From assembly GCA_002317135.1 (NCBI GenBank), contig DCIX01000030.1:1-37298 (forward strand): DNA of 37,298 bases, in the 5' to 3' direction. The notes beneath the pieces were generated by a model. It worked only from the letters and a program-made list of their open reading frames with translations, had not been told where the DNA came from and ran no database searches. Below are positions 22,765 through 30,714 of the stretch, one piece after another. Each line of letters starts with the position of its first letter. Position 1 is the stretch's first letter. This DNA comes from Bacteroidales bacterium UBA1715. Its GTDB lineage: Bacteria; Bacteroidota; Bacteroidia; Bacteroidales; UBA1715. Both the position numbers and the translations under genes were made by a program.

Positions 22765-22767
22765 GTG

Positions 22768-23130
22768 TTAAAAATTTAAACCGTTACTACGAGCTGAGTC
22801 AGCCAATGATTTTACTCTTCCGTGATACAAATAACCATTTCTATCAAATACTACTGAAGAAACACCTTTTTCAGTAGCTTTCTTTGCGATTGCTTCACCT
22901 ACTAAAGCAGCTTGGTCAATCTTTGTTTTGCCTTTGCTTTGAGCAGCAATTTCAGTATCCAAAGACGAAGCAGCAACAAGTGTTGTTCCAGCAACATCGT
23001 CAATAAGTTGAACAGAAATTTGTTTATTACTTCTAAAAACAGACATACGTGGTCTTTCAGCTGTACCCTTTACAACTTTACGTATTCTTCTTTTTATTCT
23101 GATTCTTCTTTCTATCTTTGTAATAGCCAT
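22768..23130 (-). CDS. rplR: 50S ribosomal protein L18
   Basis: This encodes 120 residues. The basic N-terminus (KIERRIRIKRRIRKVVKGTA) is followed by ERPRMSVFRSNKQISVQLID, GTTLVAASSLD and the C-terminal FDRNGYLYHGRVKSLADSAR. L18 delivers 5S rRNA to the large subunit together with L5. It lies 15 bases after rplF and 3 before rpsE. The length is normal. Confidence 0.98.
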   Translation of the reverse strand: MAITKIERRIRIKRRIRKVVKGTAERPRMSVFRSNKQISVQLIDDVAGTTLVAASSLDTEIAAQSKGKTKIDQAALVGEAIAKKATEKGVSSVVFDRNGYLYHGRVKSLADSARSNGLNF

Positions 23131-23145
23131 CTTACCTAAGTTTTA

Positions 23146-23697
23146 TTATTTACCTGCAGATTTACCAGCCTTACGACGAATTTGTTCACCTTGGAACTTG
23201 ATACCTTTACCCTTATATGGTTCAGGAGCTCTCAAAGAACGGATCTTCGCAGCAACTTGGCCCAACAATTGTTTATCACAGCTAGTCATTGTTAACAATG
23301 GATTGCTACCTCTTTCTGATTTAGCTTCAGCTTTGATTTCATTTGGCAATTGGAATATAATTGTGTGAGAGTAACCTAACGCCATTTCAACGTTTTGGCC
23401 AGTTACAGATACTCTATAACCCACACCAACAAATTCTTGTTTTGTAGTATAACCTTCAGTTACACCTACTACCATATTGTTAATCAATGCACGGTACAAA
23501 CCATGTTTAGATTTTGCTGCCTTTTCTTCAGATGGTCTTTCCACTACTAATGTACCATCTTCCACTTTCACTACGAAACCTTCTTCTATTTTTTGTTGAA
23601 GTTCGCCTTTTGGTCCTTTTACCTTTACAAGATTATTTTCAACCTTGATTTCCACTTTTTCTGGAATACTAATCGGTGCTTTTCCTATACGTGACAT
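23146..23697 (-). CDS. rplF: 50S ribosomal protein L6
   Basis: This encodes 183 residues from ATG at 23697 (MSRIGKAPISIPEKVEIKVE). The longer in-frame start at 23742 would overlap rpsH and add 15 atypical residues. Two tandem L6 folds are visible (LVKVKGPKGELQQKI in the first; SCDKQLLGQVAAKIRSLRAP, EPYKGKGIKFQGEQIRRKAG in the second). L6 lies near the factor-binding site of the 50S. It lies 10 bases after rpsH and 15 before rplR. Confidence 0.97.
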   Translation of the reverse strand: MSRIGKAPISIPEKVEIKVENNLVKVKGPKGELQQKIEEGFVVKVEDGTLVVERPSEEKAAKSKHGLYRALINNMVVGVTEGYTTKQEFVGVGYRVSVTGQNVEMALGYSHTIIFQLPNEIKAEAKSERGSNPLLTMTSCDKQLLGQVAAKIRSLRAPEPYKGKGIKFQGEQIRRKAGKSAGK

Positions 23698-23707
23698 CTT
23701 CTTACTA

Positions 23708-24103
23708 TTAATATACGTAACACAAAACTTCACCTCCAACATTCAAAGCACGTGCTTCTTTATCAGAAACAATTCCTTTGTTTGTGGACAAAATGGCAAT
23801 ACCTAAACCATTTAATACACGTGGTAATTCTTCAACTGGAACATACTTACGTAAACCTGGTTTACTAATTCTTTCCAATTTTCTAATTGCTGGTGCTTTT
23901 GACACTGGATGATATTTCAATGCAATTTTTATAACACTTTCTGGTCCTTCACCTTCGAATTTATAACTCAAGATATAACCTTTGTCAAATAAAACTTTAG
24001 TCATTTCTTGTTTTATTTTAGAAGAAGGGATTTCAACTACTTTGTGTTGTGCTTTCTGAGCGTTTCTAATCCTTGTTAGATAATCTGCTATTGGATCTGT
24101 CAT
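23708..24103 (-). CDS. rpsH: 30S ribosomal protein S8
   Basis: This encodes 131 residues. Recognised by TDPIADYLTRIRNAQKAQHK, VEIPSSKIKQEMTKVLFDKG, LERISKPGLRKYVPVEELPR and the C-terminal signature LSTNKGIVSDKEARALNVGG followed by EVLCYVY. S8 binds the central domain of 16S rRNA and in E. coli represses the spc operon. It lies 18 bases after rpsN. Confidence 0.98.
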   Translation of the reverse strand: MTDPIADYLTRIRNAQKAQHKVVEIPSSKIKQEMTKVLFDKGYILSYKFEGEGPESVIKIALKYHPVSKAPAIRKLERISKPGLRKYVPVEELPRVLNGLGIAILSTNKGIVSDKEARALNVGGEVLCYVY

Positions 24104-24121
24104 TGTTGTTGTATTTATATT

Positions 24122-24391
24122 TTACCAACTTGCTTTCTTTACTCCTGGAATCAAACCTGCCGATGCCATTTCACGGAATTGGATACGGCTGATACCAAAT
24201 TGACGGATATAACCTCTTGGTCTTCCTGTTATGCTGCAACGATTGTGCAATCTTACACGTGAAGAATTTTTAGGCAATCTGCTAAGTGCAACATAATCAC
24301 CTTTTTCTTTTAATTCTGCGCGTTTTGCCGCATATTTATCAACTAACTTTTGACGCTTTCTTTCGCGTGCTTTCATTGATTCTTTTGCCAT
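24122..24391 (-). CDS. rpsN: 30S ribosomal protein S14 (zinc-free, 89 residues)
   Basis: The protein begins AKESMKARERKRQKLVDKYA and ends with the family signature RCSITGRPRGYIRQFGISRI, QFREMASAGLIPGVKKASW. Only one Cys is present, so this is the C-minus form of intermediate length. It lacks the CxxC...CxxC zinc site of the 61-residue form. S14 lies in the 30S head. It lies 9 bases after rplE. Confidence 0.97.
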   Translation of the reverse strand: MAKESMKARERKRQKLVDKYAAKRAELKEKGDYVALSRLPKNSSRVRLHNRCSITGRPRGYIRQFGISRIQFREMASAGLIPGVKKASW

Positions 24392-24400
24392 GCTGTCTTA

Positions 24401-24949
24401 CTATTTTTTAAATGGGAAACCAAATTCTTTTAACAATGCAAAACCTTCTTCGTCAGTTTGTGCAGAAGTTACAAATGTTATATCCATACCCATCATTCTT
24501 GTAACTTTATCTACTTCGATTTCTGGGAAGATAATTTGTTCTGTAATACCAAATGAGAAGTTACCGTTCTTATCAAATTTTGTTTTGATACCTTGGAAAT
24601 CTCTAATACGAGGAAGAGCTGAACAAATCAATCTTTCCATGAATTCGTACATTTTTTCTCTTCTCAAAGTTACTCGTACACCGATTGGCATTCCTTTTCT
24701 TAACTTGAAGTTAGAAATATCTTTTCTAGAGTAAGTTGGAACAGCTTTTTGACCAGCAATAATTGAAATCTCACTGATAGCAGTGTCAATTAATTTCTTA
24801 TCAGCTACTGCATCACCAATAGCTTGATTTATCACGATCTTTTCAATACGTGGTACTTGCATTTTTGACTTATACCCGAATTGTTTTTGCAAATTCGCCT
24901 GTATAGTTTCAGTATATAACTTTTTTAATGTAGGTACGTAAGTCTCCAT
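24401..24949 (-). CDS. rplE: 50S ribosomal protein L5
   Basis: This encodes 182 residues. Motifs are VPRIEKIVINQAIGDAVADK, AGQKAVPTYSRKDISNFKLR, GMPIGVRVTLRREKMYEFME, RLICSALPRIRDFQGI and GITEQIIFPEIEVDKVTRMM. L5 binds 5S rRNA and contacts the P-site tRNA. Its ATG overlaps the rplX stop by one base (TAATG), which suggests coupled translation. The length is normal. Confidence 0.98.
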   Translation of the reverse strand: METYVPTLKKLYTETIQANLQKQFGYKSKMQVPRIEKIVINQAIGDAVADKKLIDTAISEISIIAGQKAVPTYSRKDISNFKLRKGMPIGVRVTLRREKMYEFMERLICSALPRIRDFQGIKTKFDKNGNFSFGITEQIIFPEIEVDKVTRMMGMDITFVTSAQTDEEGFALLKEFGFPFKK

Positions 24950-25272
24950 TATTTAATTACCTCCCCTGTCTTTTTTGAATAACGAACTAATTTGCCTGCT
25001 TCATTACGTTTTTTACCAACTCTAGTAGGATTACCTGTTGCAGGATCTACTAACATAAGATTTGATACATGAATAGGAGCTTCTTTCTTCACAATTCCTC
25101 CTTGAGGATTTTTTGCATTAGGCTTTGTATTTTTTGATACAATGTTGATTCCTTCTACAAGAGCAGAGTCAATTTTGGTCTTCATTTCAAGAACCTTACC
25201 TTTTTGACCTTTGTACTCGCCTGAAAGAACTAATACTGTGTCGCCTTTCTTTATGTTAAATTTCTTTTGCAT
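24949..25272 (-). CDS. rplX: 50S ribosomal protein L24
   Basis: This encodes 107 residues from ATG at 25272 (MQKKFNIKKGDTVLVLSGEY); the longer start at 25308 would run into rplN. The KOW motif is KKGDTVLVLSGEYKGQKGKV. It continues GINIVSKNTKPNAKNPQGGI and ends NPTRVGKKRNEAGKLVRYSK. L24 starts 50S assembly. It lies 16 bases after rplN, and its stop overlaps the rplE start. Confidence 0.97.
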   Translation of the reverse strand: MQKKFNIKKGDTVLVLSGEYKGQKGKVLEMKTKIDSALVEGINIVSKNTKPNAKNPQGGIVKKEAPIHVSNLMLVDPATGNPTRVGKKRNEAGKLVRYSKKTGEVIK

Positions 25273-25288
25273 TTCTACTTGTATTAAA

Positions 25289-25657
25289 TTATAACACTTC
25301 AGGAGCAAGTGAAACGATCTTCATATATTGACCGTCACGTAATTCACGACCTACAGGACCGAAAATACGAGTACCTCTCATTTCACCAGCCTCGTTAAGC
25401 AACACAACTGCATTATCATCAAAGCGGATGTATGAACCATCAGCGCGCTTAACTTCTTTTTTCGTTCTCACAACTACGCCTTTTGTAACCTGACCTTGTT
25501 TAACATTACCATTAGGTATTGCACTTTTAACGGTTACGACGATTTTATCACCGATAGAAGCATATCTTTTTCCTGTACCACCTAAAACACGGATACACAA
25601 AACTTCTTTTGCTCCACTGTTATCAGCAACATTTAATCTTGTTTCTTGCTGTATCAT
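25289..25657 (-). CDS. rplN: 50S ribosomal protein L14
   Basis: This encodes 122 residues. Strongly conserved: MIQQETRLNVADNSGAKEVL, RYASIGDKIVVTVKSAIPNG, VKQGQVTKGVVVRTKKEVKR, SYIRFDDNAVVLLNEAGEMR and GTRIFGPVGRELR. L14 forms bridges to the 30S and contacts L19. It lies 3 bases after rpsQ. The length is exactly that typical of bacteria. Confidence 0.98.
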   Translation of the reverse strand: MIQQETRLNVADNSGAKEVLCIRVLGGTGKRYASIGDKIVVTVKSAIPNGNVKQGQVTKGVVVRTKKEVKRADGSYIRFDDNAVVLLNEAGEMRGTRIFGPVGRELRDGQYMKIVSLAPEVL

Positions 25658-25660
25658 CTC

Positions 25661-25915
25661 TTATTTCGTTTTTTCAATTATCTCAACTAATCGCCAACGT
25701 TTTGTCTTGCTCAATGGGCGTGTTTCCATGATTCTTACAACATCGCCTTCTGAACATTCAGACTTGTCATCTTGAGCGACAAATTTAGTCGTTCTTTTCA
25801 AGAACTTACCATATAAAGGGTGTTTTTCTTTTCTCTCAACAGCAACAACAATTGTTTTGTCCATTTTATTGCTGACTACAACACCGATTCTTTCTTTTCT
25901 GAAATTTCTCTCCAT
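25661..25915 (-). CDS. rpsQ: 30S ribosomal protein S17
   Basis: This 84-residue OB-fold protein has RKERIGVVVSNKMDKTIVVA, VERKEKHPLYGKFLKRTTKF and GDVVRIMETRPLSKTKRWRL. S17 binds 16S rRNA early in 30S assembly. It lies 6 bases after rpmC and 3 before rplN. Nothing unusual was seen. Confidence 0.98.
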   Translation of the reverse strand: MERNFRKERIGVVVSNKMDKTIVVAVERKEKHPLYGKFLKRTTKFVAQDDKSECSEGDVVRIMETRPLSKTKRWRLVEIIEKTK

Positions 25916-25921
25916 TTTAGA

Positions 25922-26116
25922 CTATTTAGTTAGTTCGCGTTCTCTTAATATTGTTTTCATACGAGCGATATTACGTCTCGTTTCTTTCAATTGATTAGGA
26001 TTTTCCAATAGAGTGATAACATGATTAAGTTTCATCTTATTCAAGCCTTCAGTTTCAACTTGGATTTTTTCCTCAATCTCTTTTGTCGATAATTCTCTAA
26101 TTTCTGCTGCTTTCAT
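25922..26116 (-). CDS. rpmC: 50S ribosomal protein L29
   Basis: This encodes 64 residues, two antiparallel helices: KAAEIRELSTKEIEEKIQVE and NPNQLKETRRNIARMKTILR. L29 sits at the tunnel exit, where signal recognition particle and trigger factor dock next to L23. It lies 11 bases after rplP and 6 before rpsQ. The length is normal. Confidence 0.97.
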   Translation of the reverse strand: MKAAEIRELSTKEIEEKIQVETEGLNKMKLNHVITLLENPNQLKETRRNIARMKTILRERELTK

Positions 26117-26127
26117 GGTCTTCCTTT

Positions 26128-26550
26128 CTATTCTTGAACATAATCATTTCTTACAACAAATTTGGTTGTTATCGGCAATTTTTGAGCAGCCAAACGAAGT
26201 GCTTCTTTAGCTACTTCCAATGGAACACCATCAGCTTCAAACAATATTCTTCCTGGAGTTACAGGTGCTGCCCAGTGAGAAACAGCTCCCTTACCTTTAC
26301 CTTGACGTACTTCTGCAGGTTTTGCAGTTACTGGTTTATCAGGGAATATGCGAATCCAAATCTGACCTTCACGTTTCATATAACGAGTTACAGCAACACG
26401 GGCTGCCTCGATTTGTCTAGCAGTAATCCAATAAGATTCCAATGATTTTATTCCAAAAGATCCGAATGCTAATTCATGCCCTCTTTGAGCATTTCCTTTC
26501 ATTCTTCCTTTTTGCTGCTTTCTATATTTTGTTTTCTTAGGTTGTAACAT
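26128..26550 (-). CDS. rplP: 50S ribosomal protein L16
   Basis: This encodes 140 residues. Motifs are LQPKKTKYRKQQKGRMKGNA, SYWITARQIEAARVAVTRYM, IWIRIFPDKPVTAKPAEVRQ and GKGKGAVSHWAAPVTPGRIL. L16 organises the A-site tRNA elbow region. The conserved Arg of the KPAEVRQGKGK loop, hydroxylated in some bacteria, is present. It lies 19 bases after rpsC. Confidence 0.98.
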   Translation of the reverse strand: MLQPKKTKYRKQQKGRMKGNAQRGHELAFGSFGIKSLESYWITARQIEAARVAVTRYMKREGQIWIRIFPDKPVTAKPAEVRQGKGKGAVSHWAAPVTPGRILFEADGVPLEVAKEALRLAAQKLPITTKFVVRNDYVQE

Positions 26551-26569
26551 TGCTAATTCGTATTAGTTG

Positions 26570-27280
26570 TTATTTTTTTGTAGTTCTTTTTCTTCCGCCG
26601 AAGTTTTTCTTTGGTGCAGCGCTTGCTTCTACGCTATTTGGAGTTAAATCAACTTTACCATAACGTTCACCTTTGAAAATCCATACTTTCAAACCAAGTT
26701 TTCCGTATGTTGTTAATGCGAATGTGCTAGAGTAATCAATATCTGCACGTAACGTGTGTAGAGGAATACGTCCTTCTTTGTACATTTCTGAACGAGCCAT
26801 TTCAGCACCATTCAAACGACCAGAAATTTGGATCTTGATTCCTTCTGCCCCCATTCTCATAGCAGAAGAGATTGCAGTTTTAATAGCACGTCTGTATGCT
26901 ACACGACCTTCCAATTGACGAGCGATTTGGTCTCCAACAATAACAGCATCCAATTCAGGACGTTTAATTTCAAGAACGTTAAGTTGAACTTCTTTGTTAG
27001 AAATTTTCTTTAACTCTTCTTTCAATTTGTCAACTTCTTGACCACCTTTACCGATAATAACACCTGGACGGGCAGTGTTGATAGTTACTGTTACTAATTT
27101 CAACGTACGCTCAATAATAATTTTTGAAATGCTAGCTTTTGCCAAACGAGCATTTAAATAGCGACGAATCTCATAATCCTCATGTAGTTTTTCTACATAA
27201 TTATCGCCACCATACCAGTTAGAATCCCAACCTTTTATAACTCCTAACCTGTTTCCTATTGGATTTACTTTTTGTCCCAT
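26570..27280 (-). CDS. rpsC: 30S ribosomal protein S3
   Basis: This encodes 236 residues. It begins GQKVNPIGNRLGVIKGWDSN, has a type II KH domain (RPGVIIGKGGQEVDKLKEEL) and the C-terminal domain GRLNGAEMARSEMYKEGRIP, LHTLRADIDYSSTFALTTYG. The final Lys/Arg tail (KKNFGGRKRTTKK) is phylum-typical. S3 lines the mRNA entry channel and has helicase activity with S4 and S5. It lies 9 bases after rplV. Confidence 0.98.
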   Translation of the reverse strand: MGQKVNPIGNRLGVIKGWDSNWYGGDNYVEKLHEDYEIRRYLNARLAKASISKIIIERTLKLVTVTINTARPGVIIGKGGQEVDKLKEELKKISNKEVQLNVLEIKRPELDAVIVGDQIARQLEGRVAYRRAIKTAISSAMRMGAEGIKIQISGRLNGAEMARSEMYKEGRIPLHTLRADIDYSSTFALTTYGKLGLKVWIFKGERYGKVDLTPNSVEASAAPKKNFGGRKRTTKK

Positions 27281-27289
27281 GAAAATTTA

Positions 27290-27700
27290 TTATTTTGCTT
27301 CTGTTTCTTTTTGAATTGTATCTACTACAACTGTTACATGATTTGAACGTTTACGAATTCTGTGAGCACGACCTTGTGGTGCTGGTTGAATTCTTTTCAA
27401 AGTTCTACCTTCGTTAACGAAGATTTCCTTAATGTATAAAGGATTATCTTCAACACGAAGACCTTCATTCTTTTGTTCCCAGTTGTTTATAGCACTCATC
27501 ACGAGTTTTTCTACTTTACGAGAGGCTTCTTTTGTAGAGTAACGCAACACATCTAATGCATTGTTTACTTCTCTTCCTCTAATCATATCAACAACCAAAC
27601 GCATTTTGCGAGGAGATGTTGGACAGTTACGCAAGATAGCGAAAGCCTTTTGTTTTTTGGCTTCTTTTATTTTTATTGAACTTTCTTTTTTTCTATTCAT
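27290..27700 (-). CDS. rplV: 50S ribosomal protein L22
   Basis: This encodes 136 residues. The core CPTSPRKMRLVVDMIRGREV, LRYSTKEASRKVEKLVMSAI and the tunnel-lining hairpin region GRTLKRIQPAPQGRAHRIRK are conserved. L22 stretches along the exit tunnel at the macrolide-binding region. A basic N-terminus of about 20 residues precedes the core. It lies 11 bases after rpsS. Confidence 0.97.
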   Translation of the reverse strand: MNRKKESSIKIKEAKKQKAFAILRNCPTSPRKMRLVVDMIRGREVNNALDVLRYSTKEASRKVEKLVMSAINNWEQKNEGLRVEDNPLYIKEIFVNEGRTLKRIQPAPQGRAHRIRKRSNHVTVVVDTIQKETEAK

Positions 27701-27711
27701 GACTCGCTAGT

Positions 27712-27978
27712 TTACTTTTTATTACCACCATGACCTCGGAAATTACGTGTAGGTGCAAATTCGCCTAATTTATGACCCACCATATTTTCAGTTACATACA
27801 CAGGAATGAACTTATTTCCATTGTGAACTAACACTGTGTGACCAACGAAATCTGGAGAAATCATAGAGGCACGTGCCCAAGTTTTTACAGAGGTTTTTTT
27901 GCCACTTTCGTTCATTTGAAGCACTTTTCTCTCCAAATTGAAATCAATATATGGTCCTTTTTTTAGAGAACGACTCAT
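27712..27978 (-). CDS. rpsS: 30S ribosomal protein S19
   Basis: This encodes 88 residues: SRSLKKGPYIDFNLERKVLQ, TWARASMISPDFVGHTVLVH, NGNKFIPVYVTENMVGHKLG and EFAPTRNFRGHGGNKK. S19 lies in the 30S head next to S13. It lies 16 bases after rplB. Length and motifs are normal. Confidence 0.98.
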   Translation of the reverse strand: MSRSLKKGPYIDFNLERKVLQMNESGKKTSVKTWARASMISPDFVGHTVLVHNGNKFIPVYVTENMVGHKLGEFAPTRNFRGHGGNKK

Positions 27979-27994
27979 AGTTACTTCTTTTTAA

Positions 27995-28822
27995 TTACTT
28001 CTTTCTTCTTTCAATGATTAACTTATTTGATGCTTTCTTAGGAGCACGTGTCTTATAACCTCTTGAAGGCAAACCTTTTCTTGAACGAGGAAGACCTCCA
28101 GAAGCACGACCTTCACCACCACCCATTGGGTGATCTACTGGGTTCATTACAACACCTCTGTTTCGTGGACGACGTCCCAACCATCTTGAACGACCAGCTT
28201 TACCTGATTGTTCCAATGAGTGTTCTGAGTTAGAAACAGTTCCTATTGTTGCTTTACAAGTGACAAGAACCATTCTTGTTTCACCTGAAGGCAATTTAAT
28301 AATAGCATATTTTCCATCACGAGAAGCCAATTGAGCATAAGAACCTGCACTACGAGCTAATTGTGCACCTCTACCAGGAATCAATTCAATATTATGAATG
28401 ATTGTACCTAGAGGAATATCTTTCAAATATAACGTATTACCAATTTCTGGTTCAGCTGAATGTCCAGAAACAACCTTTTGTCCAATTTGAATTCCAACTG
28501 GAGCGATAATATATCTCTTTTCTCCATCTTCATATTGAACTAAGCAAATTCTAGCACTTCTATTAGGATCGTATTCAATAGTTAAAACTTCTGCTTGAAT
28601 ATCTTCTTTATCTCTCTTGAAGTCTATAATACGATATTTGCGTTTATGGCCTCCACCAATATAACGCATTGTCATTTTACCTGTGTTATCTCTACCACCT
28701 GTACTTTTCAATACAGCCAAAAGCGATTTTTCAGGTTTGTTAGTTGAAGATATTTGATTATCAACAACAACAACCTTATGACGCTGTCCAGGAGTGGTTG
28801 GTTTTAATTTCTTTATTGCCAT
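27995..28822 (-). CDS. rplB: 50S ribosomal protein L2
   Basis: This encodes 275 residues. Motifs are RYIGGGHKRKYRIIDFKRDK, YDPNRSARICLVQYEDGEKR, GTIIHNIELIPGRGAQLARS and the C-terminal RNRGVVMNPVDHPMGGGEGR containing the conserved His next to the peptidyl-transferase centre. L2 is essential for subunit association and peptide-bond formation. It lies 5 bases after rplW. The length is typical. Confidence 0.98.
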   Translation of the reverse strand: MAIKKLKPTTPGQRHKVVVVDNQISSTNKPEKSLLAVLKSTGGRDNTGKMTMRYIGGGHKRKYRIIDFKRDKEDIQAEVLTIEYDPNRSARICLVQYEDGEKRYIIAPVGIQIGQKVVSGHSAEPEIGNTLYLKDIPLGTIIHNIELIPGRGAQLARSAGSYAQLASRDGKYAIIKLPSGETRMVLVTCKATIGTVSNSEHSLEQSGKAGRSRWLGRRPRNRGVVMNPVDHPMGGGEGRASGGLPRSRKGLPSRGYKTRAPKKASNKLIIERRKK

Positions 28823-28827
28823 CTCTA

Positions 28828-29118
28828 TTAAATATTACTATAGAAGTCTATTTTTTGGTCTTTTTGAACTGTAACGATAGCTTTCTTATAAGCGTTAGTT
28901 CTACCTACCATCATACCTTTTTTAGTATTACGAACTTTCACTTTGCCATCATAACGCATAGTGTTAACTGCTACCACAGTAACACCATACATACTTTCAA
29001 CTGCTTTCTTTATTTGATCTTTATCTGCCGTTTTCTCAACGATAAAACCATATTGGTTCAAAGCGTCGCCTTTTTTCGACATCTTTTCAGTTATGATCGG
29101 TTTTTGCAATACTTCCAT
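28828..29118 (-). CDS. rplW: 50S ribosomal protein L23
   Basis: This encodes 96 residues from ATG at 29118 (MEVLQKPIITEKMSKKGDAL). A TTG two codons upstream (29124) is in frame, but the ATG gives the family start. Other conserved parts are YGFIVEKTADKDQIKKAVES, MYGVTVVAVNTMRYDGKVK and GRTNAYKKAIVTVQKD. L23 is the docking site for trigger factor at the tunnel exit. It lies 6 bases after rplD. Confidence 0.96.
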   Translation of the reverse strand: MEVLQKPIITEKMSKKGDALNQYGFIVEKTADKDQIKKAVESMYGVTVVAVNTMRYDGKVKVRNTKKGMMVGRTNAYKKAIVTVQKDQKIDFYSNI

Positions 29119-29124
29119 CACCAA

Positions 29125-29754
29125 TTATTTATTTAAAATTTTAACAATTTCTTCTACTGAGCTCTCGCACAAGATCAAATTTTTAGCCTTCAATAATTCG
29201 TAAGTGTTTATATCTGAAGCATTTACCACAGAGAACCCTTGCAAATTTCTAGCTGACAAATATACATTATTATCTTGATTTGCAATGACTAACAACGATT
29301 TTTTGTCGCCAACGTTCAAATTTTTCTGTAAAGCAACAATATTTTTTGTTTTTGGTGCTTCGAATGAAAAATCTTCTACAACGATGATTTCGTTATCTTT
29401 TGCCTTTGCTGATAATACAGATTTACGTGCAAGATCCTTAACTTTCTTGTTGATTTTTTCAGAGTAATCACGAGGTTGAGGACCAAATACTCTAGCTCCA
29501 CCACGGAACAATGGGTTTTTGATACTACCTGCACGAGCTCCACCTGTACCTTTTTGTCTCTTTAATTTTCTTGTACTTCCAGAAATAGTACTCTTCTCTT
29601 TAGAAGCATGTGTACCTTGACGTTTGTTTGCTAAAATAGCTTTAACATCCAAGTAAACAGCGTGTTCGTTTGGTTCTATTCCGAAGATTGCGTCGTCAAG
29701 GACTACTTTCTTTCCAGTATCCTTACCTTGTATATCTTTTACTACTATTTCCAT
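29125..29754 (-). CDS. rplD: 50S ribosomal protein L4
   Basis: This encodes 209 residues. Conserved: HAVYLDVKAILANKRQGTHA, SKEKSTISGSTRKLKRQKGT, GGARAGSIKNPLFRGGARVF, GPQPRDYSEKINKKVKDLAR. The central basic loop reaches the exit tunnel near the macrolide site. In E. coli L4 represses the S10 operon; no corresponding leader was identified here. It lies 2 bases after rplC. Confidence 0.98.
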   Translation of the reverse strand: MEIVVKDIQGKDTGKKVVLDDAIFGIEPNEHAVYLDVKAILANKRQGTHASKEKSTISGSTRKLKRQKGTGGARAGSIKNPLFRGGARVFGPQPRDYSEKINKKVKDLARKSVLSAKAKDNEIIVVEDFSFEAPKTKNIVALQKNLNVGDKKSLLVIANQDNNVYLSARNLQGFSVVNASDINTYELLKAKNLILCESSVEEIVKILNK

Positions 29755-29756
29755 CG

Positions 29757-30377
29757 TTACTTCGTAATTATTAAATATCCACCTTTAGCTCCAGGTACAG
29801 CACCTCTCACTAATACAACATTCTTTTCTGGCATTACTTTAACAACTTCAAGGTTTTGTACCTTTACTTGATTGCCACCCATTTGACCGCCCATTCGCAT
29901 ACCTTTGAATACACGTGATGGAGTAGAACAAGCACCGATAGAACCAGGAGCACGTTGACGGTCATCTTGACCGTGAGTTGCTTCACCAACACCACCGAAA
30001 CCATGACGTTTTACAACACCTTGGAAACCACGTCCCTTAGATGTACCTGTTACAGACAACCAATCGCCTTCTGCAATAATATCAGCAACAGACAAAATAT
30101 CACCAAGTTTTACTTCTTTATCGAAATTTCTGAATTCTACAACTTCTCTCTTTGGAGTTGTTGCAGCTTTCTTAAAGTGACCAAGTTCAGCACGTGAAGT
30201 ATTTTTTTCTTTCTTATCGTCGAAACCCAATTGAACTGATGAATAACCATCTGTTTCGTTTGATTTTATCTGGGTAACAACACAAGGTCCAGCTTCAATA
30301 ACTGTACATGCTACATTTTTTCCATCTTCCAAGAAGATAGAGGTCATACCTACTTTTTTACCTAGTATACCAAGCAT
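29757..30377 (-). CDS. rplC: 50S ribosomal protein L3
   Basis: This encodes 206 residues. It begins LGILGKKVGMTSIFLEDGKN and carries the L3 signature GTSKGRGFQGVVKRHGFGGV, THGQDDRQRAPGSIGACSTP, SRVFKGMRMGGQMGGNQVKV. The Gln in GGQMGG is the site methylated in some bacteria. L3 nucleates 50S assembly and reaches the peptidyl-transferase centre. It lies 20 bases after rpsJ and 2 before rplD. Confidence 0.98.
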   Translation of the reverse strand: MLGILGKKVGMTSIFLEDGKNVACTVIEAGPCVVTQIKSNETDGYSSVQLGFDDKKEKNTSRAELGHFKKAATTPKREVVEFRNFDKEVKLGDILSVADIIAEGDWLSVTGTSKGRGFQGVVKRHGFGGVGEATHGQDDRQRAPGSIGACSTPSRVFKGMRMGGQMGGNQVKVQNLEVVKVMPEKNVVLVRGAVPGAKGGYLIITK

Positions 30378-30397
30378 TTTTTTACAATTTTAAATTA

Positions 30398-30703
30398 CTA
30401 CACTCTAATTTCAACTTCAACTCCACTTGGCAACTCAAGTTTCATCAAAGCATCAACTGTTTTTGCTGAACTGCTATAGATGTCTAGCAATCTAGCATGT
30501 GATGACAATTGAAATTGTTCACGTGCTTTTTTGTTAACGTGTGTTGAACGGTTAACAGTAAAAATACGCTTGTGAGTTGGCAGCGGAATCGGACCACTTA
30601 CTACAGCTCCTGTAGTTTTCACAGTCTTAACAATCTTTTCAGCAGATTTATCTACTAGATTGTGGTCATAAGACTTTAATTTAATTCTAATTCTTTGACT
30701 CAT
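30398..30703 (-). CDS. rpsJ: 30S ribosomal protein S10
   Basis: This encodes 101 residues: SQRIRIKLKSYDHNLVDKSA, TTGAVVSGPIPLPTHKRIFT, VNRSTHVNKKAREQFQLSSH and LPSGVEVEIRV. S10 is in the 30S head and also acts in antitermination as NusE. It starts the S10-operon part, 11 bases after fusA with no separate promoter seen. tuf, which sits between fusA and rpsJ in some bacteria, is absent here. Confidence 0.98.
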   Translation of the reverse strand: MSQRIRIKLKSYDHNLVDKSAEKIVKTVKTTGAVVSGPIPLPTHKRIFTVNRSTHVNKKAREQFQLSSHARLLDIYSSSAKTVDALMKLELPSGVEVEIRV

Positions 30704-30714
30704 GCCTATTAATA